64,000 bases of DNA from CAZGLR01 sp964526635 (GCA_964526635.1 CAZGLR010000004.1:3444-67443), one strand, 5' to 3'; numbered from the stretch's first letter, positions 26,101 through 35,876 are shown. Translations and numbers: made by a program. Notes: generated from the letters alone by a model not told the origin.

Positions 26101-29100
26101 TTAAAAGCGCATCTCGACCGACATCCGCAGTTCCCGGGTATGCCGCTTGGTCTGTGTCGCCAGGTCATTAGTATCCTGCCAGCGGGCGTCGAGACTGCCC
26201 TTGATAGTTGAGGAAAAGCTGTAGGTCAGCGACGGATGAATATCCAGACTGGTTCTCTTGGAGCGTTCGAGAAAGGCAAAATCGGTAGTCGGCCCGGCTT
26301 CCTCATCGCGGGTGACTTTATAGCTGACATCGAGGCCCATCGTCAATGTTGACTGGAACTTGACCCTGCCAAAAAGCGGCAGTTTGATACCCAATGGATT
26401 GCGGTAACTGTAGCTGGTGCCGAAGACAATGCTGTTGGAATACGATTTAACTGTCTTGCTGACACCACCGGAAGACTTATTGTATTGCCAGGTCGTGGTT
26501 ATCGACGATTCATATCGGAAGCTGGTTTTGAGTGACTTAAACGGGGCGAATGAAATCGATACCAGCGGCGAGAACGCCTTTCGCTCGGATTCGGACTGAA
26601 TATAGTCCGACTCAGTCTGGATTCTCGATTCGAAGGTCCGGGAGTAACTGCTCGACGGCGACAATTCATTGATCAGCGTGCCGAGAATCCATAGTCCCTT
26701 AACACTGCGGAAACTGAAGCGTACTTCCGGCCATTTTTCGGTTTCATTACGATAGGGCGTTCCCTGGAAGGTCTCACTGATCGATTTCGAGTAAGAGAAA
26801 TCGGTCGTGACACCTCGGAATATCGAAAGCCCCGATCCGGCTGTAAATGCTTTATTTACATTTCGGGTCTTTCGAATAGTACCCCGGAATCCGGAAACTT
26901 CGCCCGCACCGGGATCGTCGGTGAGACCTAATCGGAAAAGCATTGACGCTTTATCGGCCAGCGCCGGGTAAGTTTGGTCTTCACTGAAGGTAATCGAAAA
27001 GTTCGGCGATTTGACAGCGTCGGTAATATAGCGAACCCCGGTCAGGACAGTCTTGTAAGCATCGGAAAAGACAGAGCCTGATTCACTACGACTGGCCTTG
27101 CGCCGGGTATTGTTGGTGCCGAAGAATTTATCCAGAAGAAATGAAAAATCAGCCCCGGCGGTCGTTCGCAAACCTGCATTGTAATAGAACGAGGAATCGG
27201 AATTGATAGTCAGATTGTCATTGTACCGTGCCGAGTAGTTGAACTTATGGGTCAGGAACTTAAACAGGTTTGGCGTATAAGCGCCTGTAAAGTTCTGGTT
27301 ATAATTGTTTTCGACACCCAGCTTGAATTCCCGCGGTTTAAAGAACGTCAGGTTGAGCGTTTCGGGATCGCTCAAATCGCGTTTGGTGGTAAAGCTGTAT
27401 GATCCGCTCAGGTTGTCGAAGATTTTGAAGCTGGCATTAAGGGTTCCCGTGAAATCTTTTCTCAGCGATACCGGATTGGTCCCGTTCTGATTCAAGGAAT
27501 TAGAAAAAGAACCATTGAACGATCCCGACACCGTCAGTTTCGTCGGATAAAGATAGAGCCGTGTCTTATGCAGATTAAACGGCGACCAGAGCAATTTGAG
27601 CCATGAGAGCGGCGCTATTGTCGGCGGCTTGTTCAGCGACATATTATAATTGGCCTGTGCCGTGTAGCTTTCGCTGAAACTGTATGGCCGGGTTGGTGAA
27701 CGGCTCTCAGTGACATTATAGCTGAACGATGGCGCCGTACGACTCAACAGCACTTCGTAGAGCAGATTGTTCGGCTTTTTATTAAAACTGATACTGGCCC
27801 GGAAGCCCTTGTTAATCGAGAGAGTCGTCTCATCGTCTTTGAATTCTTCCGGTACCGTTATATCCGAATTCGCTTCCAAAAGCGGCTCATCGCGGCTTTG
27901 CGCCCAGTTGAAGCTGACCGGCAGTTTCATTTCCCATGATCGCGGGAAAAGGCTGTGAAGGTTGACTGTTCCGGAGAAGGCGTAATTGGTTCTGGTTTTT
28001 CCCGAACCGAGATTATCAGCAGCACCGCCCTTGGTGGCGCTGGATACGCCGCGATAGAAGGCATCCTGATAGGACCATGAGCCATTATACGTCATCAGAT
28101 CAGACAGGTTACCGCTGACTGAGAAGCGGGCGGCCACGCCACGGTCATCGCGCACGTCGGTCAGACGCAATTCGTTGACCCAGACATCGCTGGTGGCTGG
28201 ATTGTTGGGATCAAGATTGACAACACCGACCGCGAAGTATTGGATACGCGTCAGGCTCGGATCGGTTCCCCGCTGGTTGATTTTCACCAGGTAGTTGCCC
28301 TCCTGACGAATCAGCGAGGAATCGGTGCCCTCTTCCCGATCCTTGAGAAGCCGTGCTTTCAGACCGGTGATTTCATCGAAGTCAATGACAACATTATTGG
28401 CCAGCCAGCCCGGTTGAAGGGTATCGCGGTATTCATAATAAGAGTTTTTGTCGGTGCCCATGCGAAGAAAGAAAAGTACCTTCTGACTGGCGATGTTCTC
28501 ATCGCCATGGACAAACATTTCCAGTTTTCTATAGCCCTTGTAATTCTGTGCCCGGAATAAAGTGCGCACGGCCAGACCGGTATCCGAAGCCAGGATCAAT
28601 CCCGAGTCGGGATCATTGACCAGAATACCGGCGCTGAGATCCTTAAATGTCAGGAGTAACGACTGTTCTTTTTCCTGGATATTAGTCGCCTGATCAAAGA
28701 AGCCGGTGACGCCGGGCGGCGCTTCATATCCGCCATCGATTTGATTGTTGATGACCGCAACATCGAAAGTGGAATTACTGCGAAGCGAGTCAGCCAGGTA
28801 CGTTGAGTCGGCCCAGGCGGTGGACACCAGATCCATTTGTGCAATTGTTATGTTTAGCGCCCCGCCAAAGGTCCTCGTATATTCGTTGCCGGCACTGTCG
28901 ATCCAGAGACGGGCAAAACGGATGTTGGCCCAGTCGGGATTACCGATGATGGTATCCATGGCGGTGACATCGCGCAGGGGAACACGAATAGTCCGCCAGC
29001 CGGTGTTCTCATCGCGGGTGCCGGGGACTTCAAAAAGCGTGTCGGATAAATTAATGCGGTAGGAAAAATAGTTATTGCCCTTTTCGACGCCATTGTACCC

Positions 29101-32100
29101 ATTGATATCTTCTTCATCGGGACCGATCCGGTCACCGTCTTTCAGGTTCCCCTCGGTACCGTTGACACCCCAGGGGAAGGTGGATTCATCCTCAACATTA
29201 TAGTCGGAACTGATGTCATCGCCGCGATACTTGGCGATCCAGTTGTCACCCCCGGGATCGGGATTGGTAACCGGATCGAAACCATACTCATTGTCATCGA
29301 AAACGCCATCGACCCCGGAATCCTCATTCTCGTCAAGAATATCATTTCCGTTTATGTCTTCGGTATTGGCAATATTGTCGCCGTTGATATCTTCCGAGAT
29401 TTCACCGAGGTCGATATGCAGCACGCCAACATCACCGCGTACCCGCATTTCCAGCAGCTGGACGTTTTCAATCTGAGTAACAATCCCCTCGCTGAAAGCG
29501 CGCATCATACCGTTCCAGGAATTTTGAGGCGGGATTGTCACCGATGTGGTATCGATAAAGTGCAGGGTATCTTCACCCTGGATGGTCGAATCTTTGATCC
29601 GCTGGAAGTCAACCGGGGCATAGAACAGATCTAGGACTGTCCACCGGGTGTTGGCGGCGTTGATATCGGTGTTGAAGATTTCCTGCTGCGTCCAGACTCG
29701 AACTTTTTGTCCACTATATGGATTATACCAGGCAAAATCGCCCCGTTCGGTTTGCCGGTCGGACAGTTGTACCGGCCTTGAGGCTTTGGTCCAAACATTA
29801 CTCTGAATACCCAGTGAATAGCTGTCGAGTGAACCCTCGAAATCGTCGATAAAGGCCTGATCTTCGACATTGGGTTCCGGCAGCGATTGCGCCACCTCAC
29901 CCGAAAGCTGCACATAGGAATCGGATGTTGCCCGCACCAGCGGCAGGGCGTCGACCAGGTTGGTCAGCAAATCACTTTTGAAGCGATACGACAGGTCGGC
30001 ATCCCAGACGAATATCTTCGAGGTTTCTTCGCCGACTTTGGGTTTACGGTTGGTCGTCTTATCCGACTTAAACAGGAGTGTCGTTCCCAACTGAAAATCA
30101 CGGTTGGGAGAATACTCCATGCGCGTCCCCAGTAATGTTTTCTGGGAAATACTGAAAAATGGCGCCGTTTCGAACATGACCGACAAGTTCGAAATATCGC
30201 TGGTGTAAGCATCATCGAGAAGTGTGAGCGTCCCGAAATCATAGTCGATATTATAGTCGGCGCCCTTTTGCAGCCGTTTGCCATTGTGCGTGATGACTTC
30301 CGAGCCCTCGATGATATTGGTGGCGTTCAGCCGTATCTGCGACTGGCCGACGGTCGAGCCGGCGCTGACGGTCATATAATATTTTGATTCGCCTGTAATA
30401 GTACTAAAATTATTATCGTCATATAATACTGAGACAGTCTCCTCGGGGTACACCGAATCGCCAGTAACAGAATCGACGACAAACGCCTGCGCCGGATCAA
30501 AGGGATGCCGATCGGGAAAAACCAGGAGTCCCAGCACCGGATCAATCAGGGCTGTTGTCTGATCAATGATACCGTCGGGAATCGGCTGTCCGTTTGTATT
30601 CTGCAGATCGAGACCGAAAATCTGGAGATAGGGTGTACCATCCTGTTCGACCGGGTGATCGTCCTGTGGGGTATTACCAACCAGTTTGGCCCGACGGATA
30701 GTAACTGTAACCTCATCGATATCAATATTTCGCGCTCCCAGCGAATAGACATTGCGCCATTCGTATTCCCACAAATTGGGACTGGGCACATTGGTGTAAA
30801 TTTTCGGCTTGATCAGTTTCAGTCTCAGGGTATCGCCGGAAACGTCACCGATGGTGTCAATATACGATGCTCCGCCACGACGCCGCAGCACCCGCATGTA
30901 AACACCGAGGGTATGATTAGATTGCGGTCCTGAACCGAGGAATTGAAGGTAATAACTGCTCGGGTTGATATAGTATTCTTCTTCCGGGATCAGCTCGAAA
31001 AATTCATTGAATTGCGTCAGGTTGGTATCGGCCAGGGTATCGAGCGGATCAAGGTAGCAATAGGCCGGAAAGCGGCCGACTTTGTCTTCAGCGCGTGTGG
31101 GTTCATCATCGATATAGACGATCGCTTCGAGAATCGAGTCGCCGAGGAATTGATCGGTACGCGGTATGAAGTCGACCGGCCGGGTTTCCGGCGGGCCAAA
31201 GAGGGAGTCATAAATCGGGCGATTAGTGCGCCATGGCAGACGACCCAGATCATAGAACATCCGCTTGGCGTAATTGATATCCTGGATCACCTTTTCGGTG
31301 GCGGCCGAACTCCCGGCGGCGATTTCAATCGTCTCGGTCGAGCCCTTTTCCTGCGAAGCGATCGCGGTGATCGAGACATCCGCGATCTGGGCGGTAGCCT
31401 TGATGCCAAAAAGCCCCTGTACGCGAGTTGAATACTGCAGGAACTGGGTGGCCGGCAGGTTCAGGGTGGTGTTACCGAGTTCGACGGCCTGGAGGATTTC
31501 ATCCTCCTCACCCTGGTACCGGAGAATCAGGCGGTTGGCCAGCGGGATATCGCTGCGGGAATCCTGACTGACTTTGACCGTAATTTTCGAGCCGATCGTC
31601 CCGGTAATATCGTACCGGTAAATCTGTTCCATCTCGAGGCTGGGGAATTTGGACTGGCGGTTTAGAGCAGACTGGGTCTTATCGGACCATTGTGACCGTC
31701 CGGCAAAAGTGATTTTCTGGAAGCCGGATACTTTGAGACCGGCGCCGCCCTCGCCGAAGATCGATTCGAACGTGCGTGACCTGATCGGGATGGAAATCTG
31801 AAACAACCCGCCGGCTTTTTTCTGTTCTTCTCTCTTCAGCGAGGCAAGTTGAGACTGCCGGGAGAAGTTATTTAACGAATACTGAATACGGCGATCACGG
31901 AAATCACTGATCGGCATGGTTACCGGGACCAGTCCCAGGTCTTTTTTAATTCTTTCGGTTATCGTAACGGTACGGTCTTCATAATCGAAATCGTACTCGA
32001 AGGTTTTTTTCTGCCGGTTCGGATCAAGCGGGTAGCCATAGTTCGGTTCAAGACTGAATATGAAATCGGGGACTTCGGTCGGAAATGATGAAAAACGCGT

Positions 32101-32220
32101 AGGTGGCACATCCAGAGTTGCCTCGAATGCGGGGGGCGCACCATGAACGGGCAGGCAACAACACAGGACTGTCGCAGCCGTAATCAGGAGAAATCGTAAT
32201 GTAAAACGCGCACAGATCAT
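26101..32220 (-). CDS. sprA: SprA-family type IX secretion outer-membrane channel
   Basis: Predicted giant beta-barrel through which type IX cargo leaves the cell. The 2039-residue protein has a signal peptide (hydrophobic FLLITAATVLCCCLPVHG, residues 10-27), an N-terminal plug-like region containing SprA-type motifs (VKVSQDSRSDIPLANRL; FGIKATAQIADVSITAIASQ; a long YxIDYxxGxLTL strand), Asp/Asn-rich calcium-loop-like repeats at about 940-985, and over a thousand residues of alternating beta-strand pattern ending in Arg-Phe, the usual barrel terminus. SprA of Flavobacterium is about 2400 residues, so this is somewhat short but complete. No other T9SS gene (porV, gldK-N, sov accessory genes) is in the window. 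Preceding gene murB is 66 bases upstream. Confidence 0.9.
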   Translation of the reverse strand: MICARFTLRFLLITAATVLCCCLPVHGAPPAFEATLDVPPTRFSSFPTEVPDFIFSLEPNYGYPLDPNRQKKTFEYDFDYEDRTVTITERIKKDLGLVPVTMPISDFRDRRIQYSLNNFSRQSQLASLKREEQKKAGGLFQISIPIRSRTFESIFGEGGAGLKVSGFQKITFAGRSQWSDKTQSALNRQSKFPSLEMEQIYRYDITGTIGSKITVKVSQDSRSDIPLANRLILRYQGEEDEILQAVELGNTTLNLPATQFLQYSTRVQGLFGIKATAQIADVSITAIASQEKGSTETIEIAAGSSAATEKVIQDINYAKRMFYDLGRLPWRTNRPIYDSLFGPPETRPVDFIPRTDQFLGDSILEAIVYIDDEPTRAEDKVGRFPAYCYLDPLDTLADTNLTQFNEFFELIPEEEYYINPSSYYLQFLGSGPQSNHTLGVYMRVLRRRGGASYIDTIGDVSGDTLRLKLIKPKIYTNVPSPNLWEYEWRNVYSLGARNIDIDEVTVTIRRAKLVGNTPQDDHPVEQDGTPYLQIFGLDLQNTNGQPIPDGIIDQTTALIDPVLGLLVFPDRHPFDPAQAFVVDSVTGDSVYPEETVSVLYDDNNFSTITGESKYYMTVSAGSTVGQSQIRLNATNIIEGSEVITHNGKRLQKGADYNIDYDFGTLTLLDDAYTSDISNLSVMFETAPFFSISQKTLLGTRMEYSPNRDFQLGTTLLFKSDKTTNRKPKVGEETSKIFVWDADLSYRFKSDLLTNLVDALPLVRATSDSYVQLSGEVAQSLPEPNVEDQAFIDDFEGSLDSYSLGIQSNVWTKASRPVQLSDRQTERGDFAWYNPYSGQKVRVWTQQEIFNTDINAANTRWTVLDLFYAPVDFQRIKDSTIQGEDTLHFIDTTSVTIPPQNSWNGMMRAFSEGIVTQIENVQLLEMRVRGDVGVLHIDLGEISEDINGDNIANTEDINGNDILDENEDSGVDGVFDDNEYGFDPVTNPDPGGDNWIAKYRGDDISSDYNVEDESTFPWGVNGTEGNLKDGDRIGPDEEDINGYNGVEKGNNYFSYRINLSDTLFEVPGTRDENTGWRTIRVPLRDVTAMDTIIGNPDWANIRFARLWIDSAGNEYTRTFGGALNITIAQMDLVSTAWADSTYLADSLRSNSTFDVAVINNQIDGGYEAPPGVTGFFDQATNIQEKEQSLLLTFKDLSAGILVNDPDSGLILASDTGLAVRTLFRAQNYKGYRKLEMFVHGDENIASQKVLFFLRMGTDKNSYYEYRDTLQPGWLANNVVIDFDEITGLKARLLKDREEGTDSSLIRQEGNYLVKINQRGTDPSLTRIQYFAVGVVNLDPNNPATSDVWVNELRLTDVRDDRGVAARFSVSGNLSDLMTYNGSWSYQDAFYRGVSSATKGGAADNLGSGKTRTNYAFSGTVNLHSLFPRSWEMKLPVSFNWAQSRDEPLLEANSDITVPEEFKDDETTLSINKGFRASISFNKKPNNLLYEVLLSRTAPSFSYNVTESRSPTRPYSFSESYTAQANYNMSLNKPPTIAPLSWLKLLWSPFNLHKTRLYLYPTKLTVSGSFNGSFSNSLNQNGTNPVSLRKDFTGTLNASFKIFDNLSGSYSFTTKRDLSDPETLNLTFFKPREFKLGVENNYNQNFTGAYTPNLFKFLTHKFNYSARYNDNLTINSDSSFYYNAGLRTTAGADFSFLLDKFFGTNNTRRKASRSESGSVFSDAYKTVLTGVRYITDAVKSPNFSITFSEDQTYPALADKASMLFRLGLTDDPGAGEVSGFRGTIRKTRNVNKAFTAGSGLSIFRGVTTDFSYSKSISETFQGTPYRNETEKWPEVRFSFRSVKGLWILGTLINELSPSSSYSRTFESRIQTESDYIQSESERKAFSPLVSISFAPFKSLKTSFRYESSITTTWQYNKSSGGVSKTVKSYSNSIVFGTSYSYRNPLGIKLPLFGRVKFQSTLTMGLDVSYKVTRDEEAGPTTDFAFLERSKRTSLDIHPSLTYSFSSTIKGSLDARWQDTNDLATQTKRHTRELRMSVEMRF
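29270..29400 (-). repeat. Asp/Asn-rich calcium-loop-like repeats inside sprA
   Basis: SprA residues about 940-985 contain repeated EDINGDN / EDINGND / DENEDSGVDGVFDDNE units resembling dockerin or thrombospondin-type-3 calcium loops. Similar acidic loops continue to about residue 1050 (GPDEEDINGYNG). They interrupt the barrel-like sequence, so they probably form an extracellular or plug calcium-binding insert. Confidence 0.6.
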
Positions 32221-32286
32221 AGTATTTCTTATTTGTGCTGTTACTCAATCATTGTCTGTGCGTCGATACGACCTCCTGGCTTTGAG

Positions 32287-33213
32287 TTAAAACGCACCGA
32301 TACTCATGACTTCTTCCTGGAGTTCGATATTGAATTTCTCCAGCACTTTCCTTTTCAATGTATCGGCCAGCATGCGAATATCTTTCGAGGTCGCATGCCC
32401 TGTATTTATAATAATATTGGCGTGTTTTTCAAAGACTTTGGCGCCGCCGATTGAAATTTCTTTGGCCCCGACTTCATCGAGCAATTTGCCGGCCGGGAGT
32501 TTGCCGTTGGGCTGCGAGGGATCCTCGATGTTCTTGAAGAAACATCCGGCTGAATTCGGAATGGTCGGGTGCTTTTGACAGCGAAGCTGACGAATCTCAT
32601 CAACGCGGCGTGCGATATCGATCTGTTTCCCCGACTGGAGAGTGAAGCGTGCGGTGGCGACAATTTCATGCGTCACCTTCAAGTACGAATGCCGGTACTG
32701 GAATTTGAAATAGGTATTGTCTGCAGTGCGCCGATCTCCCGACCGGTCAACAAGTTCCGCATCGCTCAACACCGAACTGATCTGACTGCCAAAGGCACCG
32801 GCGTTGCCATAGACAGCACCGCCGACAGTACCCCAGATGCCGGCTCCAAACTCCAAACCAGTCAGCGAGTGTTCAGTCGCAAAATCCACCAGTCGATCCA
32901 AATCCTCTCCGGCGCCACATATAATATCGTCAGCTTGTACCCGCAAGCCCATGATAGAGTTCCGAATGATCAAGCCGCGAAAACCGTCATCACTGATCAA
33001 CAGATTGCTGCCGCCGCCAATGACGAAGTACGGAATACCCAGTTCGGCGGCCAGTTTCAATGCTGAAGATAACTCGTCAGCAGTGGAAATATTCACAAAA
33101 ATATCAGCAGGTCCGCCGGTCCGGTAGGTAGAATACGGCGCCAGTGGCTGGTCATATTGCACCCGGCCGATATAGCGATCGGCAAAGCCCTTATATACAG
33201 TTTCTACGGTCAT
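32287..33213 (-). CDS. murB: UDP-N-acetylenolpyruvoylglucosamine reductase
   Basis: FAD enzyme that reduces the enolpyruvyl ether to form UDP-MurNAc for peptidoglycan. The 308 residues have APYSTYRTGGPAD (26-38), VIGGGSNLLISDDGF for FAD binding, GTVGGAVYGNAGAFG, and the catalytic Ser in NSAGCFFKNIEDP, placing it in the type IIa group. The start follows a 230-bp gap after recG without a gene. The gap contains a TTGCCA-N17-TATCTT pair (33231-33259), but it would leave only a very short leader, so I do not list it as a promoter. Confidence 0.95.
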   Translation of the reverse strand: MTVETVYKGFADRYIGRVQYDQPLAPYSTYRTGGPADIFVNISTADELSSALKLAAELGIPYFVIGGGSNLLISDDGFRGLIIRNSIMGLRVQADDIICGAGEDLDRLVDFATEHSLTGLEFGAGIWGTVGGAVYGNAGAFGSQISSVLSDAELVDRSGDRRTADNTYFKFQYRHSYLKVTHEIVATARFTLQSGKQIDIARRVDEIRQLRCQKHPTIPNSAGCFFKNIEDPSQPNGKLPAGKLLDEVGAKEISIGGAKVFEKHANIIINTGHATSKDIRMLADTLKRKVLEKFNIELQEEVMSIGAF

Positions 33214-33443
33214 TCAAAACATCCATGGTAAAGATAGCATCTCAACCGGACATTGGCAAGCCCAAACAGAAAGATACCACTCAGTTATTTTATTGCAATG
33301 CAAAGCATTACACACTTTTTCGGAATCTCACCTTGAACCGTTTCGGTTATTTTATCTTGACCTGTAAATCGGTTGTACCTTTGCCATGATTCAGTTCGAC
33401 GCGGCCGCTCCCGGGTGGTATCGCTATACTATTATACAAACGG

Positions 33444-35528
33444 TCAGGCGACATCGATGAGATCGACCCGGAGAGTACTGATAATGGCGGCGTTTTTCAA
33501 CAAAAATTGTATTGTCGGGCTTTTTTTCCCTTCAGAAGCAATCAGTGTTTTGGCCCAGTACGAGGCCCGGGCGACCAGATCCTGATCAGTGATGGGATTG
33601 GCCAGCCGGAATTCAGGGAGACCATGCTGCCTGATACCGAAGAACTCACCGGGACCGCGCAGTTCCAGATCCGCCTCGGCGATTTTGAACCCATCGGTGG
33701 TTGAGGCAAAATATTCCAGCCGCTTGCGGGCCATATCCGAGATAGGCGGATAGGCCACCGCGACCGCCAGACCGGCCTTGTCTCCCCGGCCAACCCGGCC
33801 GCGCATCTGATGCAGTTGAGACAATCCGAAACGCTCGGCATGCTGTATGATCAGAATAGTCGCGCCCGGGATATCAATACCTACTTCAATGACCGTCGTC
33901 GCAACGAGAATATCCAGTTTGCCATCGTGGAATTCCCCGATAATTTTGTCACGTTGATCGGCCTTGACACGGCCGTGAACCAGCCCGATCCGCCTTCCCG
34001 GAAGAAGACCTTTCAGTTCTTCAAAACCCTCTTCGGCAGCCTGCAAATCCAATTTTTCCGATTTTTCGACCAGCGGAAATATAACGAAAACCTGATTTTT
34101 CCTGTCCAGCTCGGCGTCGATATACCTGTAAATATCGCCCAGCTTTGAGGCAGGGCGCCATACTGTGCGCACCGGTTTGCGGCCGGGCGGCAAATCCGGG
34201 ATGGTCGACACATCCAGGTCGCCATAGAGCGTCAACGCCAGCGTGCGCGGAATCGGCGTGGCGGTCATCACCAGACGATCCGGCTGGCGACCCTTTTCGG
34301 CCAGCTTGCTGCGCTGCATGACGCCAAAACGGTGCTGCTCGTCAATAATGACCAGGGTCAAGTTTTCAAACTCGACACCCCTGCTGATCAGTGCGTGTGT
34401 CCCAAACAGGATATTGAGATACCCGGATCTCAGCCCGGCGATGATTTCCTTCTTCCCCGCCGCCGACAATGATCCGGTAAGCACCGCCGCATTGATCCCG
34501 GCCAGTTTGAGCGGCTTTTCCCAATTAGCGAAATGCTGCTCGGCCAGAATTTCGGTCGGGACCATGATCGCTGCCTGACCATCATTTTCAACCGCAAGTA
34601 CTGCCGCCAATACCGCAACGACTGTTTTTCCTGAACCGACATCACCCTGCAGGAGGCGATTCATCGGCTTCGATGAGGTCATATCATCGACGATACTGCC
34701 TAACGCGGTTTTTTGACCGGGGGTAAGATCGAATGGCAAATTATCGATGACTTTGGTGAACAATTCGCCGGGACGCCGGCAGGTCCGCGCCTTGGTTTGT
34801 TCTTTATAATCAGAGCGCCGCTGCTGCAGCATGAGTTGAAGTGTTAGAAGTTCGTCGAATGCCAGACGGCGGCGGGCGCGCTCGGCGGCGGCCTCATCCG
34901 AGGGAAAATGAATATCAATCAGTGCAGTTTTGAGATCGGCTATCTGTTCGGCGGCGATGATGTTTTCCGGCAGGACATCATCGATTTTATCGCGGACAGT
35001 ATCGAGTGCCGCCTTGATCAACCGCCGAAAGACGCGCGATGACAGCCCCGCCTTTTGCAGTTCAGCCGTCAGGGGATATATCGGGACGATCCGTCCGGTA
35101 TGGATCTGATCGTCGCCCTCGCCGCCGATAAACTCATACTCCGGATGCAGGATTTGAAAGCCCTGGAAGTAGGTGACTGTCCCGGTAACCGCCAGCTCAT
35201 CGCCCTTTTTAAACTGTTTTTCAAGATATTTCCATCCGGCAAACCAGAGCAGCGAGAGGATGCCGGTGCCATCGTCAATAATCACCTCAAGGCGTGTTTT
35301 ACCGCCGCGCAACAGGCCCTTGGCCCGGACCGTGCCAACCACTGTCTTGTAGTCGTTTTCCTGCAGCGAGGCGATCGTGGCGACTTGAGATCGGTCGATG
35401 TATCGGCGCGGCGTATACATCAGCAGGCGGGCGACGGTATCGACGCCATGGGCTTTGAGAATTTCGCCCCGCCTGGGGCCGACGCCCTTGAGATACTGGA
35501 TATCGGTTGTCAGATCGAGTTCCGGCAC
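33444..35528 (-). CDS. recG: ATP-dependent DNA helicase RecG
   Basis: Remodels stalled replication forks and Holliday junctions. The 694-residue protein has the N-terminal wedge/OB domain (YLKGVGPRRGEILKAHGVD at 13-31), Walker A LLQGDVGSGKT, the DEQH box, ATPIPRTLALTLYGDLDVS, and the C-terminal TRG region (HQMRGRVGRGDKAG). Complete and of usual length. Its upstream neighbour is the non-coding region with tRNA-Sec. Confidence 0.97.
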   Translation of the reverse strand: MPELDLTTDIQYLKGVGPRRGEILKAHGVDTVARLLMYTPRRYIDRSQVATIASLQENDYKTVVGTVRAKGLLRGGKTRLEVIIDDGTGILSLLWFAGWKYLEKQFKKGDELAVTGTVTYFQGFQILHPEYEFIGGEGDDQIHTGRIVPIYPLTAELQKAGLSSRVFRRLIKAALDTVRDKIDDVLPENIIAAEQIADLKTALIDIHFPSDEAAAERARRRLAFDELLTLQLMLQQRRSDYKEQTKARTCRRPGELFTKVIDNLPFDLTPGQKTALGSIVDDMTSSKPMNRLLQGDVGSGKTVVAVLAAVLAVENDGQAAIMVPTEILAEQHFANWEKPLKLAGINAAVLTGSLSAAGKKEIIAGLRSGYLNILFGTHALISRGVEFENLTLVIIDEQHRFGVMQRSKLAEKGRQPDRLVMTATPIPRTLALTLYGDLDVSTIPDLPPGRKPVRTVWRPASKLGDIYRYIDAELDRKNQVFVIFPLVEKSEKLDLQAAEEGFEELKGLLPGRRIGLVHGRVKADQRDKIIGEFHDGKLDILVATTVIEVGIDIPGATILIIQHAERFGLSQLHQMRGRVGRGDKAGLAVAVAYPPISDMARKRLEYFASTTDGFKIAEADLELRGPGEFFGIRQHGLPEFRLANPITDQDLVARASYWAKTLIASEGKKSPTIQFLLKNAAIISTLRVDLIDVA

Positions 35529-35615
35529 ACTGTAAGCTATAGCGCTATTATTAGCCAGTCAATCATTTTGCATACCGGCCGGATAATGGCATAAACACGG
35601 CTCCCGGCATACAAC

Positions 35616-35639
35616 AAGGGCGGGATTCCCCCCGCCCTT
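35616..35639 (-). terminator. GC-rich hairpin, probable intrinsic terminator
   Basis: A perfect 9-bp stem AAGGGCGGG / CCCGCCCTT with a 6-base loop. On the minus strand it is followed by TTGTTGTA, a weak U-tract; on the plus strand it is followed by ATAGAAGG, so termination is more plausible for minus-strand transcription. It overlaps the stop codon of the 52-codon frame. Confidence 0.55.
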
Positions 35640-35796
35640 ATAGAAGGCAACGATCATCGGCAGGCGCGATGATCATCCCTTCAGGAGTCACCGTCTGCGA
35701 TCGCGAAAGATGCGGCACTGATGATATACCGCACCCAGTCGTGGCCAAGTTATGTACAATGGGGAGCATCTGCGACACATACCCCTGCCCGCCCAT
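35638..35796 (-). CDS. Possible 52-aa small protein (or part of a small RNA)
   Basis: Open frame from ATG 35796 to TAA 35638, 52 residues starting MGGQGYVSQMLPIVHNLA and ending APADDRCLL, with two cysteines. I recognise no family. There is no good Shine-Dalgarno; the nearest purine run, GAGTG, is about 11 bases upstream. The frame sits between a good promoter and a hairpin terminator, which supports transcription but not necessarily translation. Several short hairpins inside the frame, including an 8-bp one at 35652-35674, favour an RNA function. Treat as a candidate only. Confidence 0.3.
   Translation of the reverse strand: MGGQGYVSQMLPIVHNLATTGCGISSVPHLSRSQTVTPEGMIIAPADDRCLL
35652..35674. 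other. 8-bp perfect hairpin in the candidate small RNA
   Basis: GATCATCG (35652-35659) pairs with CGATGATC (35667-35674) around a 7-base loop, 12 bases from the terminator stem. Two strong adjacent stems suggest a structured 3' end. Confidence 0.5.
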
Positions 35797-35848
35797 ACTG
35801 AGTTGTCACTCACACGACGAAGCGGAGATACTGAGGTGAGGCGTTATT

Positions 35849-35876
35849 ATTATAGGCCGTAGTACGTTTTTGTACA
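35849..35876 (-). promoter_or_regulatory. Sigma-70-type promoter of the candidate small RNA
   Basis: On the minus strand: -35 TGTACA (35871-35876, 4 of 6), 16-base spacer, perfect -10 TATAAT (35849-35854). Transcription would start near 35842. Between tRNA-Sec and this box I see no other gene. Confidence 0.5.

Larger units (their letters stand above)
35610..35842 (-). ncRNA. Candidate small RNA between tRNA-Sec and recG
   Basis: Predicted transcript of about 230 bases from just below the TATAAT box to the terminator hairpin. It contains a 5-bp TGAGT/ACTCA hairpin near the 5' end, a stem pairing GGTGCGG with CCGCATC, an 8-bp GATCATCG/CGATGATC stem, and two copies of CTCAGTAT near its 5' end. 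I could not match it to 6S RNA, SRP RNA, tmRNA or RNase P signatures. It may instead be the mRNA of the 52-aa frame. Confidence 0.4.

Noticed and set aside
33231..33259. TTGCCA-N17-TATCTT upstream of murB
   Set aside because: Transcription would start about 10 bases before ATG, leaving no room for a ribosome site; the -10 is only 4 of 6.
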